Shown: positions 54,801-62,489, counted from the stretch's first letter. The stretch: 64,000 nucleotides of DNA from Saccharothrix tamanrassetensis (GCF_014203665.1 NZ_JACHJN010000005.1:558001-622000), one strand, 5' to 3'. The notes: a model not told the origin generated them from the sequence alone. Translations and numbers: made by a program.

Positions 54801-55963
54801 TCACCGACGAGGACCGGTTGCTGCTGTCGCTGCTGGCCGGGCGGCTCGGCGAGGGCCTGCACCGCGTCCACCAGCTCGACCAGCAACGCGAGACCGCGAT
54901 CACCCTGCAACGCGCCATCCTCGGTCCGTCGCACCTCCCGGAGGGCTTCGCGGTCCGCTACCAGCCCGCCACCAGTCGCCTGGAGGTCGGCGGCGACTGG
55001 TACGACATCGTCACCCTGCCCGACGGCCGGATCGGCATCGTCGTGGGCGACTGCGTCGGCCACGGGTTGCGGGCCGCCACGGTCATGGGACAGCTGCGCA
55101 GCGCCTGCCGCGCCCTCCTGCTGCAGGACCCCAGCCCCGCCCGAGCCCTCATGGCGCTGGACCGCTTCGCCGCGAGTGTTCCCGGCGCGATCTGCAGCAC
55201 GGTGTTCTGCGGCGTCCTCGACCCCGCCACCGGGCACCTGACCTACACCGTCGCCGGGCACCCGCCGGGCATCCTGGCCCTCCCCGACGGCAGCACCGCC
55301 CTACTGGACCAGGGGCGCTCCGTACCGCTGGCCGTCCGGCCCGGCCGGACCCGTCCCGAGGCCGAGTTCACCATTCCCGCCCGCGCCACGCTGCTGCTCT
55401 ACACCGACGGGCTGGTCGAACGCCGGCGCCGCCCGCTCGACGAGGGCATCCGGCAGGCGAGCCAGGCCGTCCACGACGGGCGGGACGTCTCCGTCGAAGA
55501 CCTCGCGACCCGGGTGATGAGCGGGCTCGCCCCCGCCCCCGGCTACGAGGACGACGTCGCCCTCCTGCTCTACCGCCACCCCGCTCCGCTGGAGGTGACC
55601 TTCCCCGCCGAAACGTCCCAGCTCGCGTCCGTCCGCAGCGCGCTGCGGACCTGGCTCGGCAAGTGCCGGCTGCCGGTCGACACCGCGCAGGGCGTCCTGC
55701 TCGCCGCCGGCGAAGCGTGCGCCAACGCCATCGAGCACGGCCACCGCGACGCACCCGGTGGCCCGGTCCGGCTGCGCGCCGAGACCTCCGCCGACCACCT
55801 GCGCCTGACCGTCACCGACTCGGGCCGCTGGAAGCCCGCCGAGCCCGGTGGCGACACCCGACGAGGCCGCGGTATTCGCCTGATGCGGGCCGTGATGCAG
55901 CAGATCACCATCACCCGCGCGTCGACCGGCACCACCATCGACATGAACCTGAGGATCCGCTGA
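51824..55963 (+). CDS. Giant hybrid sensor: PAS-GAF-HisKA-HATPase-REC-PAS-GAF-SpoIIE-RsbW
   Basis: 1379 residues from GTG 51824 (GAGAGGG upstream); ATG 51794 would add ten. In order: a PAS-like domain (about 30-170), a GAF domain (about 180-330), HisKA with H361 in Ser-His-Glu-Phe-Arg-Thr-Pro, HATPase_c (about 460-590), a receiver domain with D680 in Val-Ser-Asp-Val-Met-Met-Pro, a PAS domain (about 765-880), a GAF domain (about 890-1030), a SpoIIE phosphatase with metal Asp residues D1058 and D1076, and a C-terminal RsbW-like ATPase (about 1250-1375, Glu-Ala-Cys-Ala-Asn-Ala-Ile-Glu-His-Gly). No membrane segment. It joins phosphorelay and partner switching in one chain. The STAS gene downstream begins on its stop (TGATG). 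Confidence 0.9.
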   Translation: MARSGDGERAPQVEDVFSADGEIGADLAVVDWAATPLGPPDGWPQSLRTAVSIVLSSRFSMWMAWGPELTFFCNAAYRRDTLARKYPWALGRPANEVWAEIWGDIGPRIEKVLTTGTATWDEGLLLFLERSGYPEETYHTFSYSPLHDDAGAVVGMLCVVSEDTDRVIGERRMATLRDLGSDPRVVRTEQETLAFVARQLERNFRDLPFTLTYLFDDEGRARLAASTGIPTGHPAAPDVLDPDDERAPWPVSEPARGEAALVELDGPPFGDLPFGDWSAPPAQALAVPLPQQGGAPVGFLVAGLNRYRPLDEGYRGFVELVAGQVAAGIASARGYQAQQRRAEELAELDRAKTAFFSNISHEFRTPLTLIMGPLEELRRRLGDSDARTREELEVVRRNGLRLSKLVNTLLDFARFEAGRMQARYEPVDLSTVTAELASVFRSAVDRAGLEYVIDCPALGEPVHVDRGMWEKVLLNLLSNALKFTFDGSIRVAVRAEGTHAVVTVADTGTGVPAAELPRLFERFHRIENARSRSNEGSGIGLALVRELVGLHGGTISADSSEGVGTTFTIRLPFGTAHLPADSLVPAAGDLAVSATADPFVQEALRWLPGDEPDDPALFGPAADPGAVVAARVLIADDNADMREYLARILTGVGYHVDTVDDGRRALDAAREHVPDLVVSDVMMPRLDGLALVAALRADSRTASVPVLLLSARAGQEASIEGLRAGADDYLVKPFAAAELLARVRANVELARLRGHHARWRTALVDSLQEAFFVCDADGAVIEINTAFTDILGYGADGLPYTPVHPWWPDAETDPEAHGQVAAAFAALLERRQGSRTIPVTHRDGHRLWISAAINEARSPDSGRPVMVGTFRDVTAEHYAVQRDTALAALSTRLSEATSLADALTGALAELQGLWRARSVLAAVFDHGDEPALTATDPSAAWHRLTESRRRALTELRRHPPLTPVGEQTGAGIRLNHPDGPLVLWVDTGDHRPFTDEDRLLLSLLAGRLGEGLHRVHQLDQQRETAITLQRAILGPSHLPEGFAVRYQPATSRLEVGGDWYDIVTLPDGRIGIVVGDCVGHGLRAATVMGQLRSACRALLLQDPSPARALMALDRFAASVPGAICSTVFCGVLDPATGHLTYTVAGHPPGILALPDGSTALLDQGRSVPLAVRPGRTRPEAEFTIPARATLLLYTDGLVERRRRPLDEGIRQASQAVHDGRDVSVEDLATRVMSGLAPAPGYEDDVALLLYRHPAPLEVTFPAETSQLASVRSALRTWLGKCRLPVDTAQGVLLAAGEACANAIEHGHRDAPGGPVRLRAETSADHLRLTVTDSGRWKPAEPGGDTRRGRGIRLMRAVMQQITITRASTGTTIDMNLRIR

Positions 55964-56271
55964 TGAACACCCCGCTCACCCTGACGCCGGGCACGCGACC
56001 GGACGGCACCGCCCGGTTGACCGTCGCGGGCGAGATCGACCTGAGCAACAGCGCCGACTTCGCCCGGGCCGTCGAGGCCACCGAAGGTCGTCTCCTGGTC
56101 GACCTGACCGCCGTCGACTACCTCGACAGCGCAGCGCTGGCCGTGCTGTTCACCCACGCCGACCGCCTGGAACTCGTCGTCCGGCCCCTGCTGATGCCTC
56201 TGCTGACCATCTCCGGCCTCACCGACCTGACCACCGTGCACACCACGACACCCGACTCCGCGCACCCCTGA
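55963..56271 (+). CDS. Short STAS-domain anti-anti-sigma factor
   Basis: 102 residues; ATG overlaps the stop of the giant sensor gene (TGATG). A minimal STAS domain with Thr-Val-Ala-Gly-Glu-Ile-Asp-Leu-Ser and the phosphoacceptor loop Tyr-Leu-Asp-Ser-Ala-Ala-Leu-Ala. The coupling makes it the most likely substrate of the SpoIIE and RsbW domains of the giant protein. Confidence 0.87.
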   Translation: MNTPLTLTPGTRPDGTARLTVAGEIDLSNSADFARAVEATEGRLLVDLTAVDYLDSAALAVLFTHADRLELVVRPLLMPLLTISGLTDLTTVHTTTPDSAHP

Positions 56272-56365
56272 CCGCCCGCGTTCAGGGTTGATCTCCGGCT
56301 CGGCGGGGTAGTAGTCGGACGGGCCCGTATGGAGCAGCCCGCACCGCGGGCAGCCGGGAGGTGAC

Positions 56366-56797
56366 ATGGCCGTGGTGGCCGAGAGAGCCGAGCCGCTCAC
56401 GCTCGACATCCCCGCCAGTCGGTTGTCCGAGGTGGTGGCCGTGCGCCGATGGGCCGGAGAGGTCCTCGGCTGGGTCGGGTACGACTCCCTGATGGACCTC
56501 ACGCTGGTGGTCACCGAGTTGGTGAGCAACGTCTACGACCACGCCCTGGGTCCGTGCCGGGTCCGGATGACGCACAACAGGGAGCCCTGCCGGATCCGGG
56601 TCGAGGTGGACGACATCTCCGAGAACCCGCCCGTGGTCGGTCGCTCCCGCCTGGGGGCCTATCGCGGCCGGGGGATGACGATGGTGTCGGCGCTGTCCGA
56701 GGAGTGGGGTTTCCGGCTCCGGCCCGAGGGCGGCAAGACGGTCTGGGCGGTCATCGACTGCGGCGCCGACCCGGGTGAGGAATCTGCCTGCGAGTGA
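56366..56797 (+). CDS. RsbW-like ATP-binding protein
   Basis: 143 residues from ATG 56366 (GGGAGGTGAC upstream). HATPase_c_2 (anti-sigma kinase) fold: Val-Val-Thr-Glu-Leu-Val-Ser-Asn-Val-Tyr-Asp-His (N box), Val-Asp-Asp, and Arg-Gly-Arg-Gly-Met-Thr-Met-Val (G2 box). Third gene of the partner-switching group. Its last codons overlap the repeat shared with 39.1 kb, where the 3' end of a paralogue survives. Confidence 0.85.
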   Translation: MAVVAERAEPLTLDIPASRLSEVVAVRRWAGEVLGWVGYDSLMDLTLVVTELVSNVYDHALGPCRVRMTHNREPCRIRVEVDDISENPPVVGRSRLGAYRGRGMTMVSALSEEWGFRLRPEGGKTVWAVIDCGADPGEESACE

Positions 56798-57206
56798 CGG
56801 TCTCGTGTCGCGTGGCGCCAGGCCAATCCGATCCCGGTGCGGCTGTACTCGTCACCGCCATGCAATCGCTGGTCGACATCCGGTGCTCAGGACACGGCAG
56901 ATCACCGGGACCGTGGAGGTGCTGCGGGTGCGACCGAAGCTGCGGGAAGCCCTCGACCTCGCGCGAGCAGCCGCAAGCCCAGCGGACTTCCGCAGGGCTG
57001 TGCGGCGCACGTGCTATCGGCGTTTACCGTCCCGCGAGCGGGTGTAAACCAGAGATGTCGTTTCCGGCGTGCCGGGGACGACGGGACCGCGCAAGTGGTG
57101 GGCCAGGCTCGACGCGGTGTCGTTGAGCAACCAGCGCCCACGCCGGTCTGGTTGCGCGGTGCGAACCGGCGGCTCGAAATCCGGTGCGCACCGCGCCCGG
57201 TCCGCT
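56798..57206. other. Intergenic region with histidine kinase relic
   Basis: 409 bases. The left end holds the kinase remnant (56821-56872). Beyond 56900 a short frame with normal bias (Leu-Arg-Glu-Ala-Leu-Asp-Leu-Ala-Arg) is visible but has no family or clear start. Confidence 0.4.
56821..56872 (-). pseudogene. Relic of a CHASE3-type histidine kinase 3' region
   Basis: About 45 of 52 bases match 39322-39373 by eye, and the translation gives Gln-Arg-Leu-His-Gly-Gly-Asp-Glu-Tyr-Ser-Arg-Thr-Gly-Ile-Gly-Leu-Ala, the ATPase G2 box of the intact kinase at 39187-40788. The TCTCGTGTCG downstream flank of that gene is also present (56801-56810), so the intervening codons have been deleted. Confidence 0.65.
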
Positions 57207-57710
57207 CTACCGGCCGTCGCGGACGGCCGTGGCCGACGAGCAGGAGATCTCGGCCCACACGGTCTTGCCCGTCACCCGTGCGTCGACACCCCAGTCCTTG
57301 GACAGACGCTCCACGATGATCAACCCCCGGCCGCGGCTGCCGCCCAGACGCGACCTGCCCACAACAAGCCCATCGGGTGACGCGTCGTCCACCTCGACAC
57401 GCACGAAGCACTGCCCCGTCGACCAGTGGAGCCGGACACGGCGAGGACCCACGGCGTGGTCGAACGCGTTGCTCACCAACTCGTTGACCACCAGCACGCA
57501 GTCGTCCCGGTCGTCCTCGTCCAAGTCGGCCAGGACCTCGCCGACCCAGCGGCGCACCACCCCTAACTGCGGAGACAGCGCGTCGAGGTCGAAAGCGAAG
57601 GACAGTCTTCCCGCCTCCGCGGCATCACTGTCGGCCACGCGTTCCACCCCGTCCTCGGCTTGACGACGCACTGCTCCCACGGCTGCCCCGATCTCGCGGC
57701 GGACAATCAT
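57207..57710 (-). CDS. RsbW-like ATP-binding protein, second copy
   Basis: 167 residues from ATG 57710. HATPase_c_2 fold with Val-Asn-Glu-Leu-Val-Ser-Asn-Ala-Phe-Asp-His, Val-Glu-Val-Asp-Asp, and Arg-Gly-Arg-Gly-Leu-Ile-Ile-Val. It has a 40-residue N-terminal extension compared with the copy at 56366. Convergent with that gene. Probably a serine kinase/anti-sigma of the same partner-switching group. Ribosome site weak (GAG seven bases upstream). Confidence 0.82.
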   Translation of the reverse strand: MIVRREIGAAVGAVRRQAEDGVERVADSDAAEAGRLSFAFDLDALSPQLGVVRRWVGEVLADLDEDDRDDCVLVVNELVSNAFDHAVGPRRVRLHWSTGQCFVRVEVDDASPDGLVVGRSRLGGSRGRGLIIVERLSKDWGVDARVTGKTVWAEISCSSATAVRDGR

Positions 57711-58346
57711 GCCTGATCTCGTCACACCCGTGCCCCGGACACCCGCGCGGTACTTCGAGTACGCACTGCTGTCCCATCTGCTGCCCATGTGCGTTCAGGC
57801 AGCGTTGCCCCCTCGGTAGCGGGATCCCGTCCGTCCTGGTCACCGGCTTCTGCGTGACCCCCGCCGGGCGACGACCGGATCAGGGCAGGTTTCCGACCTG
57901 GGTCCTCTGTCGCCGTCGACCCCAGACCGTAGCCGCTCGACCCGGTGTTCTGGGCGGCGCCGACCGCGCCGGGGGCACCGCCGCCCGCCCGGTGGGCACC
58001 CGCTCGGGTGCGGTGCGGCTGGGACGATCGGTGATCGGGGCCGACCGTGGGTGGGTTCGGGCGCACCGGTCGGGTGGCTGCCGGCCGCGCATACCGCGCC
58101 TGATCGGCGTGGCGAACGGCACCGGCAAACTGGGGGAGTGGACTGGATCCTCGACCGGCTCTCGTAAGCGGCCAGGCCGGTCACCGCGGCGACCGCCCTG
58201 CGGTGCCGCGGACCGGACTGCTCATCGTGGAAGTTCGACGGAGCCGCCGGTGCACCCCTTCGGGGGCGTGCACCGGAACGTCCACGCTGAGCGGTAGTTC
58301 GCTCGAACACCCGCACATGCCGATGACTGGACGTCCAGGCGGATCT
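57711..58346. other. 636-base gene-free region
   Basis: Between two minus-strand genes. No credible frame or strong hairpin. The segment near 57711-57780 should carry the promoter of the RsbW-like gene. Confidence 0.35.
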
Positions 58347-58604
58347 TCACGGTTCGGTGGTCGGATCGTGGAGACGCCCCAGCGGTGCGGGCGGGTCGCC
58401 CGGTGAGGGTGTTTGCGGACTCCGCTCGGCCTCGATCCGGATCTCGATGTTCGTCCTGTGGGTGATCGGATCCCAGATCTCTTCGAACGGCGACATGAAC
58501 GCCTGGCCTCCGCCGCTGCGGCGGGCACGCACGGCGTACCACGCGAACCCTGCCAGGCACAGCGGCAGGCTGAGCAACGTGGCCACGGCCGAGAGCAACT
58601 CCAT
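58347..58604 (-). CDS. Small single-pass membrane protein
   Basis: 85 residues from ATG 58604. One N-terminal membrane helix (about 3-24) is followed by a basic stretch and a cytoplasmic tail with Phe-Glu-Glu-Ile-Trp-Asp-Pro and an amphipathic charged helix. Similar short proteins occur beside TetR genes in actinomycetes, function unknown. Divergent from the TetR gene; the palindromic operator lies 16 bases upstream of its start codon, so TetR repression is likely. Confidence 0.65.
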   Translation of the reverse strand: MELLSAVATLLSLPLCLAGFAWYAVRARRSGGGQAFMSPFEEIWDPITHRTNIEIRIEAERSPQTPSPGDPPAPLGRLHDPTTEP

Positions 58605-58619
58605 GAACCCGACAGTAGA

Positions 58620-58651
58620 GTAACATCATGTATCTGGAAACATGGTGTTAC
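58620..58651. promoter_or_regulatory. TetR operator palindrome
   Basis: GTAACATCATGT (58620-58631) and ACATGGTGTTAC (58640-58651) are inverted repeats with one mismatch, separated by eight bases. The site is centred between the start codons of the divergent membrane-protein and TetR genes and is the most AT-rich segment nearby. Autorepression by the TetR protein is the natural reading. Confidence 0.8.
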
Positions 58652-58664
58652 TGAAAGGCGGGCG

Positions 58665-59291
58665 ATGGTCAGGCTGACGCGGGCACAACAGCAGCGACGC
58701 ACCCACGAACACTTGCTGGACGCGGGACGGCAGGTGTTCCTGCGACGCGGCTTCCTGGCAGCGACGGTCGAGGAGATCGCCGCCGACGCCGGCTACACCC
58801 GAGGTGCCGTCTACAAGCACTTCGGCGGCAAGGAAGGGTTGTGGCTGGCGATCATCGAAGCCGACGCGGACACCCACCTGCGACAGCTGCGGAACGCCCT
58901 CGCCGAGGCCAACGACCGCGACGCCCTGATCGCGGCACTCATCCCCGCCGGCCCGACGGACGAGGCTGCGGCGAAGTGGAGCGCCGCCGCCGCGGAAGTG
59001 CTCGCCGCGACGGCACGGCAACCCGACACCGCCGCCCTGGTAGCCGCCGTCCAGCGCGGTCATGACGAGCAGGTCGCCGCCCTGCTCGCCGAGCACGCCC
59101 GACGCCTGCGCCTCGAACCCGCGGTGCCGCTGCACCAAGCGGTCGTCATGATCGGCGCACTGGGCATCGGACTGGCCCTGCGACAGACGATCGCCCCGCC
59201 GGCGGACTCCGTCGCCATCCTCACCCACGTACTGCGCACCGTCTTCCCCTTGCCCGCGCCCCCGCCCGAACACGCACTCGGAGACCATTGA
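58665..59291 (+). CDS. TetR-family transcriptional repressor
   Basis: 208 residues from ATG 58665 (AAAGGCGGG upstream). N-terminal TetR helix-turn-helix: Ala-Ala-Thr-Val-Glu-Glu-Ile-Ala-Ala-Asp-Ala-Gly-Tyr-Thr, then Gly-Ala-Val-Tyr-Lys-His-Phe-Gly-Gly-Lys. The C-terminal ligand domain is helical with a Leu-Gly-Ile-Gly-Leu-Ala-Leu stretch. It probably binds the palindrome at 58620-58651 and controls itself and the small membrane protein. Ligand unknown. Confidence 0.88.
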   Translation: MVRLTRAQQQRRTHEHLLDAGRQVFLRRGFLAATVEEIAADAGYTRGAVYKHFGGKEGLWLAIIEADADTHLRQLRNALAEANDRDALIAALIPAGPTDEAAAKWSAAAAEVLAATARQPDTAALVAAVQRGHDEQVAALLAEHARRLRLEPAVPLHQAVVMIGALGIGLALRQTIAPPADSVAILTHVLRTVFPLPAPPPEHALGDH

Positions 59292-59427
59292 ACGCATCCT
59301 CGGCCGCTCAGCCCTGCGGCCGGCGTGCGGCCGGGAAGTGAGCCGGACATCTGCCCATGCCGAGGTCCGGATGCCGGGCTGTGCTGCGGTTGGTCCAATG
59401 GCGGGGTGGACCCTCCGTGCGGTCGGC

Positions 59428-61107
59428 TCATCCCTCGCACAGCGGTGAGCGGATCCCGCCGGTCGAGCACGGCAGGTAGTGCTCGCGCAGCATCATGCCG
59501 CCTGCGGCCTCGCCGCCGAGGAACCGCAGGAACGACGCCACGTCCTTGCTCGGCGCGCCGCGCGTGTGCAGGCGCAGCACGCTCCAGAACGGGTAGCCGC
59601 TCGACTCGGCCAGGCCGAAGTCCGGTTCCCGGCCGTCGATCTTGAGCCGGATGACGTGCGAGTACGGCGTGGCGTCGGACGCGACCGCGTAGCCCACCGA
59701 GCCGGCCACCCGATCGACCACGTCGAGGACCTGCCGCGCGGTGCCGCGCTCGCACCGCACCACACGGGCGGGACGGGTGGCGTTCTCGCAGTCGTCCGAC
59801 GAGAGCGGGGGCTCGGGCGCGCCGAGCCGGTCTTCGAACTTCCGCCGGATCCCCGACTCGACGCCCCTGCCGACGAGGCGGATCGGCACGTCCCTGCCAC
59901 CCAACGTGGACCAGCTGACGTGCGTGCCGTCGAAGATCTCGTGCAGCTGCCGGGAGGTGATGGTGGTGACGCCGACGTTCTCGTTGGCCACCACCGAGTA
60001 CAGGCCGACGGCGATCGGTGTCGACACCAGGTCCGGCAGGTCCGCCGACTCGTCGGAGATCGCGGCGACCCCGTCGACCGCGCCCGCCACCTCCCGCAGC
60101 CCGGCCAGGTCGCCCTTGGTCTCGACCAGGATCGAAGCCGCCGGGCAGTCCTGGCGGTACCGCCTGGTGAGCGCGGTCAGGGCCGGCGCGAACGCGGTGT
60201 TCCCGACGAGCCGGATGGTGCCGGAAGCGCAGTCCCCGCCGGTGGACGCGGCGATCCCGAACCACGTGGCCGCGGCGGCCAGCACGGCGACGGCGGGGTA
60301 GGCGGCCGACCGCCACCGGTTGCGCCTGGCCGGCGCCACCGGGATGTCGTAGCCGGTGTCGCCCGAGCGGGGACCGCGCGGGTTCTTCGCGACGCGGAGA
60401 TCGCCGGTGACCCGGCCGCTGCGGGTCGGGCGCTGCCAGGGCGTCTCCGCCACGACCCGCTGGTAGACGTATCGGTACAGCTCGTCGGCGTCGACGTGCC
60501 CGTCGCCGTCCAGGTCGGCGTCGCCGGTCTCCAGGCCGGCCACGAGCGCGCGGGTGAAGTAGGAGCCCTTCGGCTCGCCCTCCACGTCGCCACCGCGTTC
60601 GTAGGCGTACTCGACAGCGGTGGAGGCGGCCATCACCGCGCAGCCCTGCGGCGGCTCGATCTGGTGCACGACGTCCACGTCGCCGCCGGACTTCGGCGTC
60701 CGCCCCTCGGGAAACGCCCCGCCGAAGCAGCAGTCCAGCCACACCAGCACCTGCCGCGCCCGGCAGCGGTCCACGAGGTCCCGCACGAACGCCGCGGACA
60801 CGCCCGTGGCGGGCAGCAGGTCGCGTCGGGTGTCCACGGCCGCCAGGTACAGCTCACCCGAGACGTCCTTCACGCCGTGGCCGGAGAAGTACAGCAGCAC
60901 CACGTCGTCCATGCCCGCCTCGACGAGGACCTCGTTGACCCGCCGCCGGATCCGGTCCGCCTTGGCGTCGGGCAGCCACTCGACGCGGTACCCGCCGATC
61001 AGGGGGTCGGCCAGCACCTCGGCGAGCTGCCGGCCGTCGTGGCGCGGCGCGTGCAGTCGGGGAAGGTCGGCGTACCGACCGGCGGTGATCACCAGGGCGG
61101 TCCGCAC
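59428..61107 (-). CDS. Caspase-like protease fused to a membrane helix and a periplasmic-binding-protein domain
   Basis: 559 residues from GTG 61107 (AGGA upstream). Residues 1-230 are a caspase (C14) domain: His dyad residue H77 in Tyr-Phe-Ser-Gly-His-Gly-Val and nucleophile C127 in Leu-Asp-Cys-Cys-Phe-Gly-Gly. An EF-hand-like loop (D198, D200, D202, D206, E209) interrupts its end. After a basic linker comes one membrane helix (about 268-288), then a PstS-like type 2 periplasmic-binding domain (about 297-559). The caspase is therefore cytoplasmic and the binding domain extracellular. Caspases of this class (EACC1-associated type) belong to actinobacterial conflict/cell-death systems. A ligand-gated protease is the natural inference. 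Confidence 0.82.
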   Translation of the reverse strand: MRTALVITAGRYADLPRLHAPRHDGRQLAEVLADPLIGGYRVEWLPDAKADRIRRRVNEVLVEAGMDDVVLLYFSGHGVKDVSGELYLAAVDTRRDLLPATGVSAAFVRDLVDRCRARQVLVWLDCCFGGAFPEGRTPKSGGDVDVVHQIEPPQGCAVMAASTAVEYAYERGGDVEGEPKGSYFTRALVAGLETGDADLDGDGHVDADELYRYVYQRVVAETPWQRPTRSGRVTGDLRVAKNPRGPRSGDTGYDIPVAPARRNRWRSAAYPAVAVLAAAATWFGIAASTGGDCASGTIRLVGNTAFAPALTALTRRYRQDCPAASILVETKGDLAGLREVAGAVDGVAAISDESADLPDLVSTPIAVGLYSVVANENVGVTTITSRQLHEIFDGTHVSWSTLGGRDVPIRLVGRGVESGIRRKFEDRLGAPEPPLSSDDCENATRPARVVRCERGTARQVLDVVDRVAGSVGYAVASDATPYSHVIRLKIDGREPDFGLAESSGYPFWSVLRLHTRGAPSKDVASFLRFLGGEAAGGMMLREHYLPCSTGGIRSPLCEG

Positions 61108-61385
61108 CCGCCGATCCTACTGACCCGACACCGGTGCCCGGCCGGCGTCCGCTGTGCGGGCTGTCGGGGCAGCTGTGCCTCCGGAGGCAGCCGCCTTCGA
61201 GGCGAGACCACCCGGTCCCGCGGTCCGATCACCCGGGACACGCTCGATGCCGCACGCACAGGTGACCACCCGGCTCCGGAACATCTGACCACCCGCCCGA
61301 AGCGGTCAGAGCGGTCGAAGAGAGCCTCTCGATCAGGTTGAGCGGTCCTCGGCCGGCCTGTCCTAAGATAGTCGTGGAGGCTCCC

Positions 61386-61553
61386 GTGACAGAGCTGTGC
61401 AGCCCGGCCACGAGGATGAGCAGGGCGATCCGCGACGAGATCACCGCGCTCGTCCTCGCCCGTGGCCTGTGCTCCGGCGGCCCGCTGCCGACCGGGACCG
61501 AACCGGTCGAGACGCGCGGGATCAGCCGCATCGCCCGGTTGCGGACGCGCTGA
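61386..61553 (+). CDS. Small hypothetical protein
   Basis: 55 residues from GTG 61386, with GGAGG five bases upstream, so translation is well supported. Sequence is basic and partly helical (Met-Ser-Arg-Ala-Ile-Arg-Asp-Glu-Ile), no family recognised. It stops one base before the next gene's GTG, so it leads a three-gene cassette. Confidence 0.5.
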   Translation: MTELCSPATRMSRAIRDEITALVLARGLCSGGPLPTGTEPVETRGISRIARLRTR

Positions 61554-61554
61554 C

Positions 61555-62001
61555 GTGGACTACTCAGCGATGTCCCCCGCCGAGGTCTGGGAGACCGTCG
61601 ACTTCTGGGCAGGTGTCCCCTGGCCGGTGTCCCGCGCCGACGCCCAGCGGATGGCGGTCGACCGCCTCGGCTGGGCGATCGAGGTCGAGGACGGGCTGGG
61701 GTACCTGGTCAACCCGGCCTTCACACCACCGGCGGTGTCGATGTCGGGCATCGACACCGTGTCGTCCGTGCGCTTCCGGATCGCGGACGTGGTCACGGAG
61801 GAGACACCGGCGACGAGGGCCTTCCTCGGCGACCTGTTCACGCTGGCGGTGCGCGAAGGGGCGGCCCGGCTGGGGCGTCCGTCCATCAGATGCGATCGCG
61901 GGCACACCGACACGACCTGGGAGATGGGGGCCGCCCGGGTCACCGTCACGCTGTCGTCGAGGTCCGTCGTGGTCCGATTCCTCACCCCGGAAGGCCGGTG
62001 A
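61555..62001 (+). CDS. Hypothetical immunity-type protein (DUF6301-like)
   Basis: 148 residues from GTG 61555, immediately after the preceding stop. Soluble alpha/beta protein with Val-Asp-Phe-Trp-Ala-Gly-Val-Pro-Trp-Pro near residue 15 and Leu-Gly-Trp-Ala-Ile-Glu. This resembles DUF6301 proteins of actinobacterial polymorphic-toxin loci, but I am not certain. It overlaps the TY-Chap-like gene by GTGA. No toxin gene is adjacent. Confidence 0.5.
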   Translation: MDYSAMSPAEVWETVDFWAGVPWPVSRADAQRMAVDRLGWAIEVEDGLGYLVNPAFTPPAVSMSGIDTVSSVRFRIADVVTEETPATRAFLGDLFTLAVREGAARLGRPSIRCDRGHTDTTWEMGAARVTVTLSSRSVVVRFLTPEGR

Positions 62002-62459
62002 CCGAGGTGACCGACTGGGAGGCGTTCGGCGGCGGTCTCACCGAGGCGTTGCGGGAAGTGTCCGACCGGGTCTTCCTGGTCGTCTTCTCGCGCGCCGATC
62101 CCCGGGTGTTCGTGCAGTTCGCCGGCGGCGAGCACGAGTTGCACGCCGAGGCGGCGGCGCCGTCCGCGGATCCCGGCCGGATGGCCGCGGCCGGGTGGAA
62201 GCCGCCGACCGGCATCGACCCGCCGAACTGGACCTGCTCCTCGCCGCTGCCCGCGTTGACGGTGGAGTACGCCGCGATCGCGGCGCGCTGTGTGGTGGCG
62301 TTGCGCGATGTCCACGGGCTCCCCGGTCCCGATGAGCTGGTGTACAAGGCATGGCGCGACGCGGAATGGCCGTCCGGCGCGGTTCCGTCCGCCGAACGGG
62401 ACCTGGGTGAGAACCCGCTGGTGCTGTCGTGGCTGGGCATCCCGTCCGCGACCGGGTGA
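61998..62459 (+). CDS. TY-Chap-like putative chaperone
   Basis: 153 residues; GTG in a 4-base overlap with the preceding gene. The pattern (Trp-Glu-Ala-Phe, Val-Phe-Val-Gln-Phe-Ala-Gly-Gly, Leu-His-Ala-Glu-Ala, Ala-Ala-Ala-Gly-Trp-Lys-Pro-Pro, a late Leu-Pro-Gly-Pro-Asp-Glu-Leu) fits the TY-Chap N-terminal domain, related to type III secretion-type chaperones and found next to actinobacterial secreted effectors. Possible client: an effector encoded elsewhere. Confidence 0.6.
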   Translation: MTEVTDWEAFGGGLTEALREVSDRVFLVVFSRADPRVFVQFAGGEHELHAEAAAPSADPGRMAAAGWKPPTGIDPPNWTCSSPLPALTVEYAAIAARCVVALRDVHGLPGPDELVYKAWRDAEWPSGAVPSAERDLGENPLVLSWLGIPSATG

Positions 62460-62489
62460 CAGCAGGCGACGACCACCATCGTGACCCGG

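Noticed and set aside
51653..55261. 1202-codon antisense frame over the giant sensor gene
   Set aside because: Repetitive Gly/Val/Arg/Gln-rich shadow; every recognisable domain is on the plus strand.
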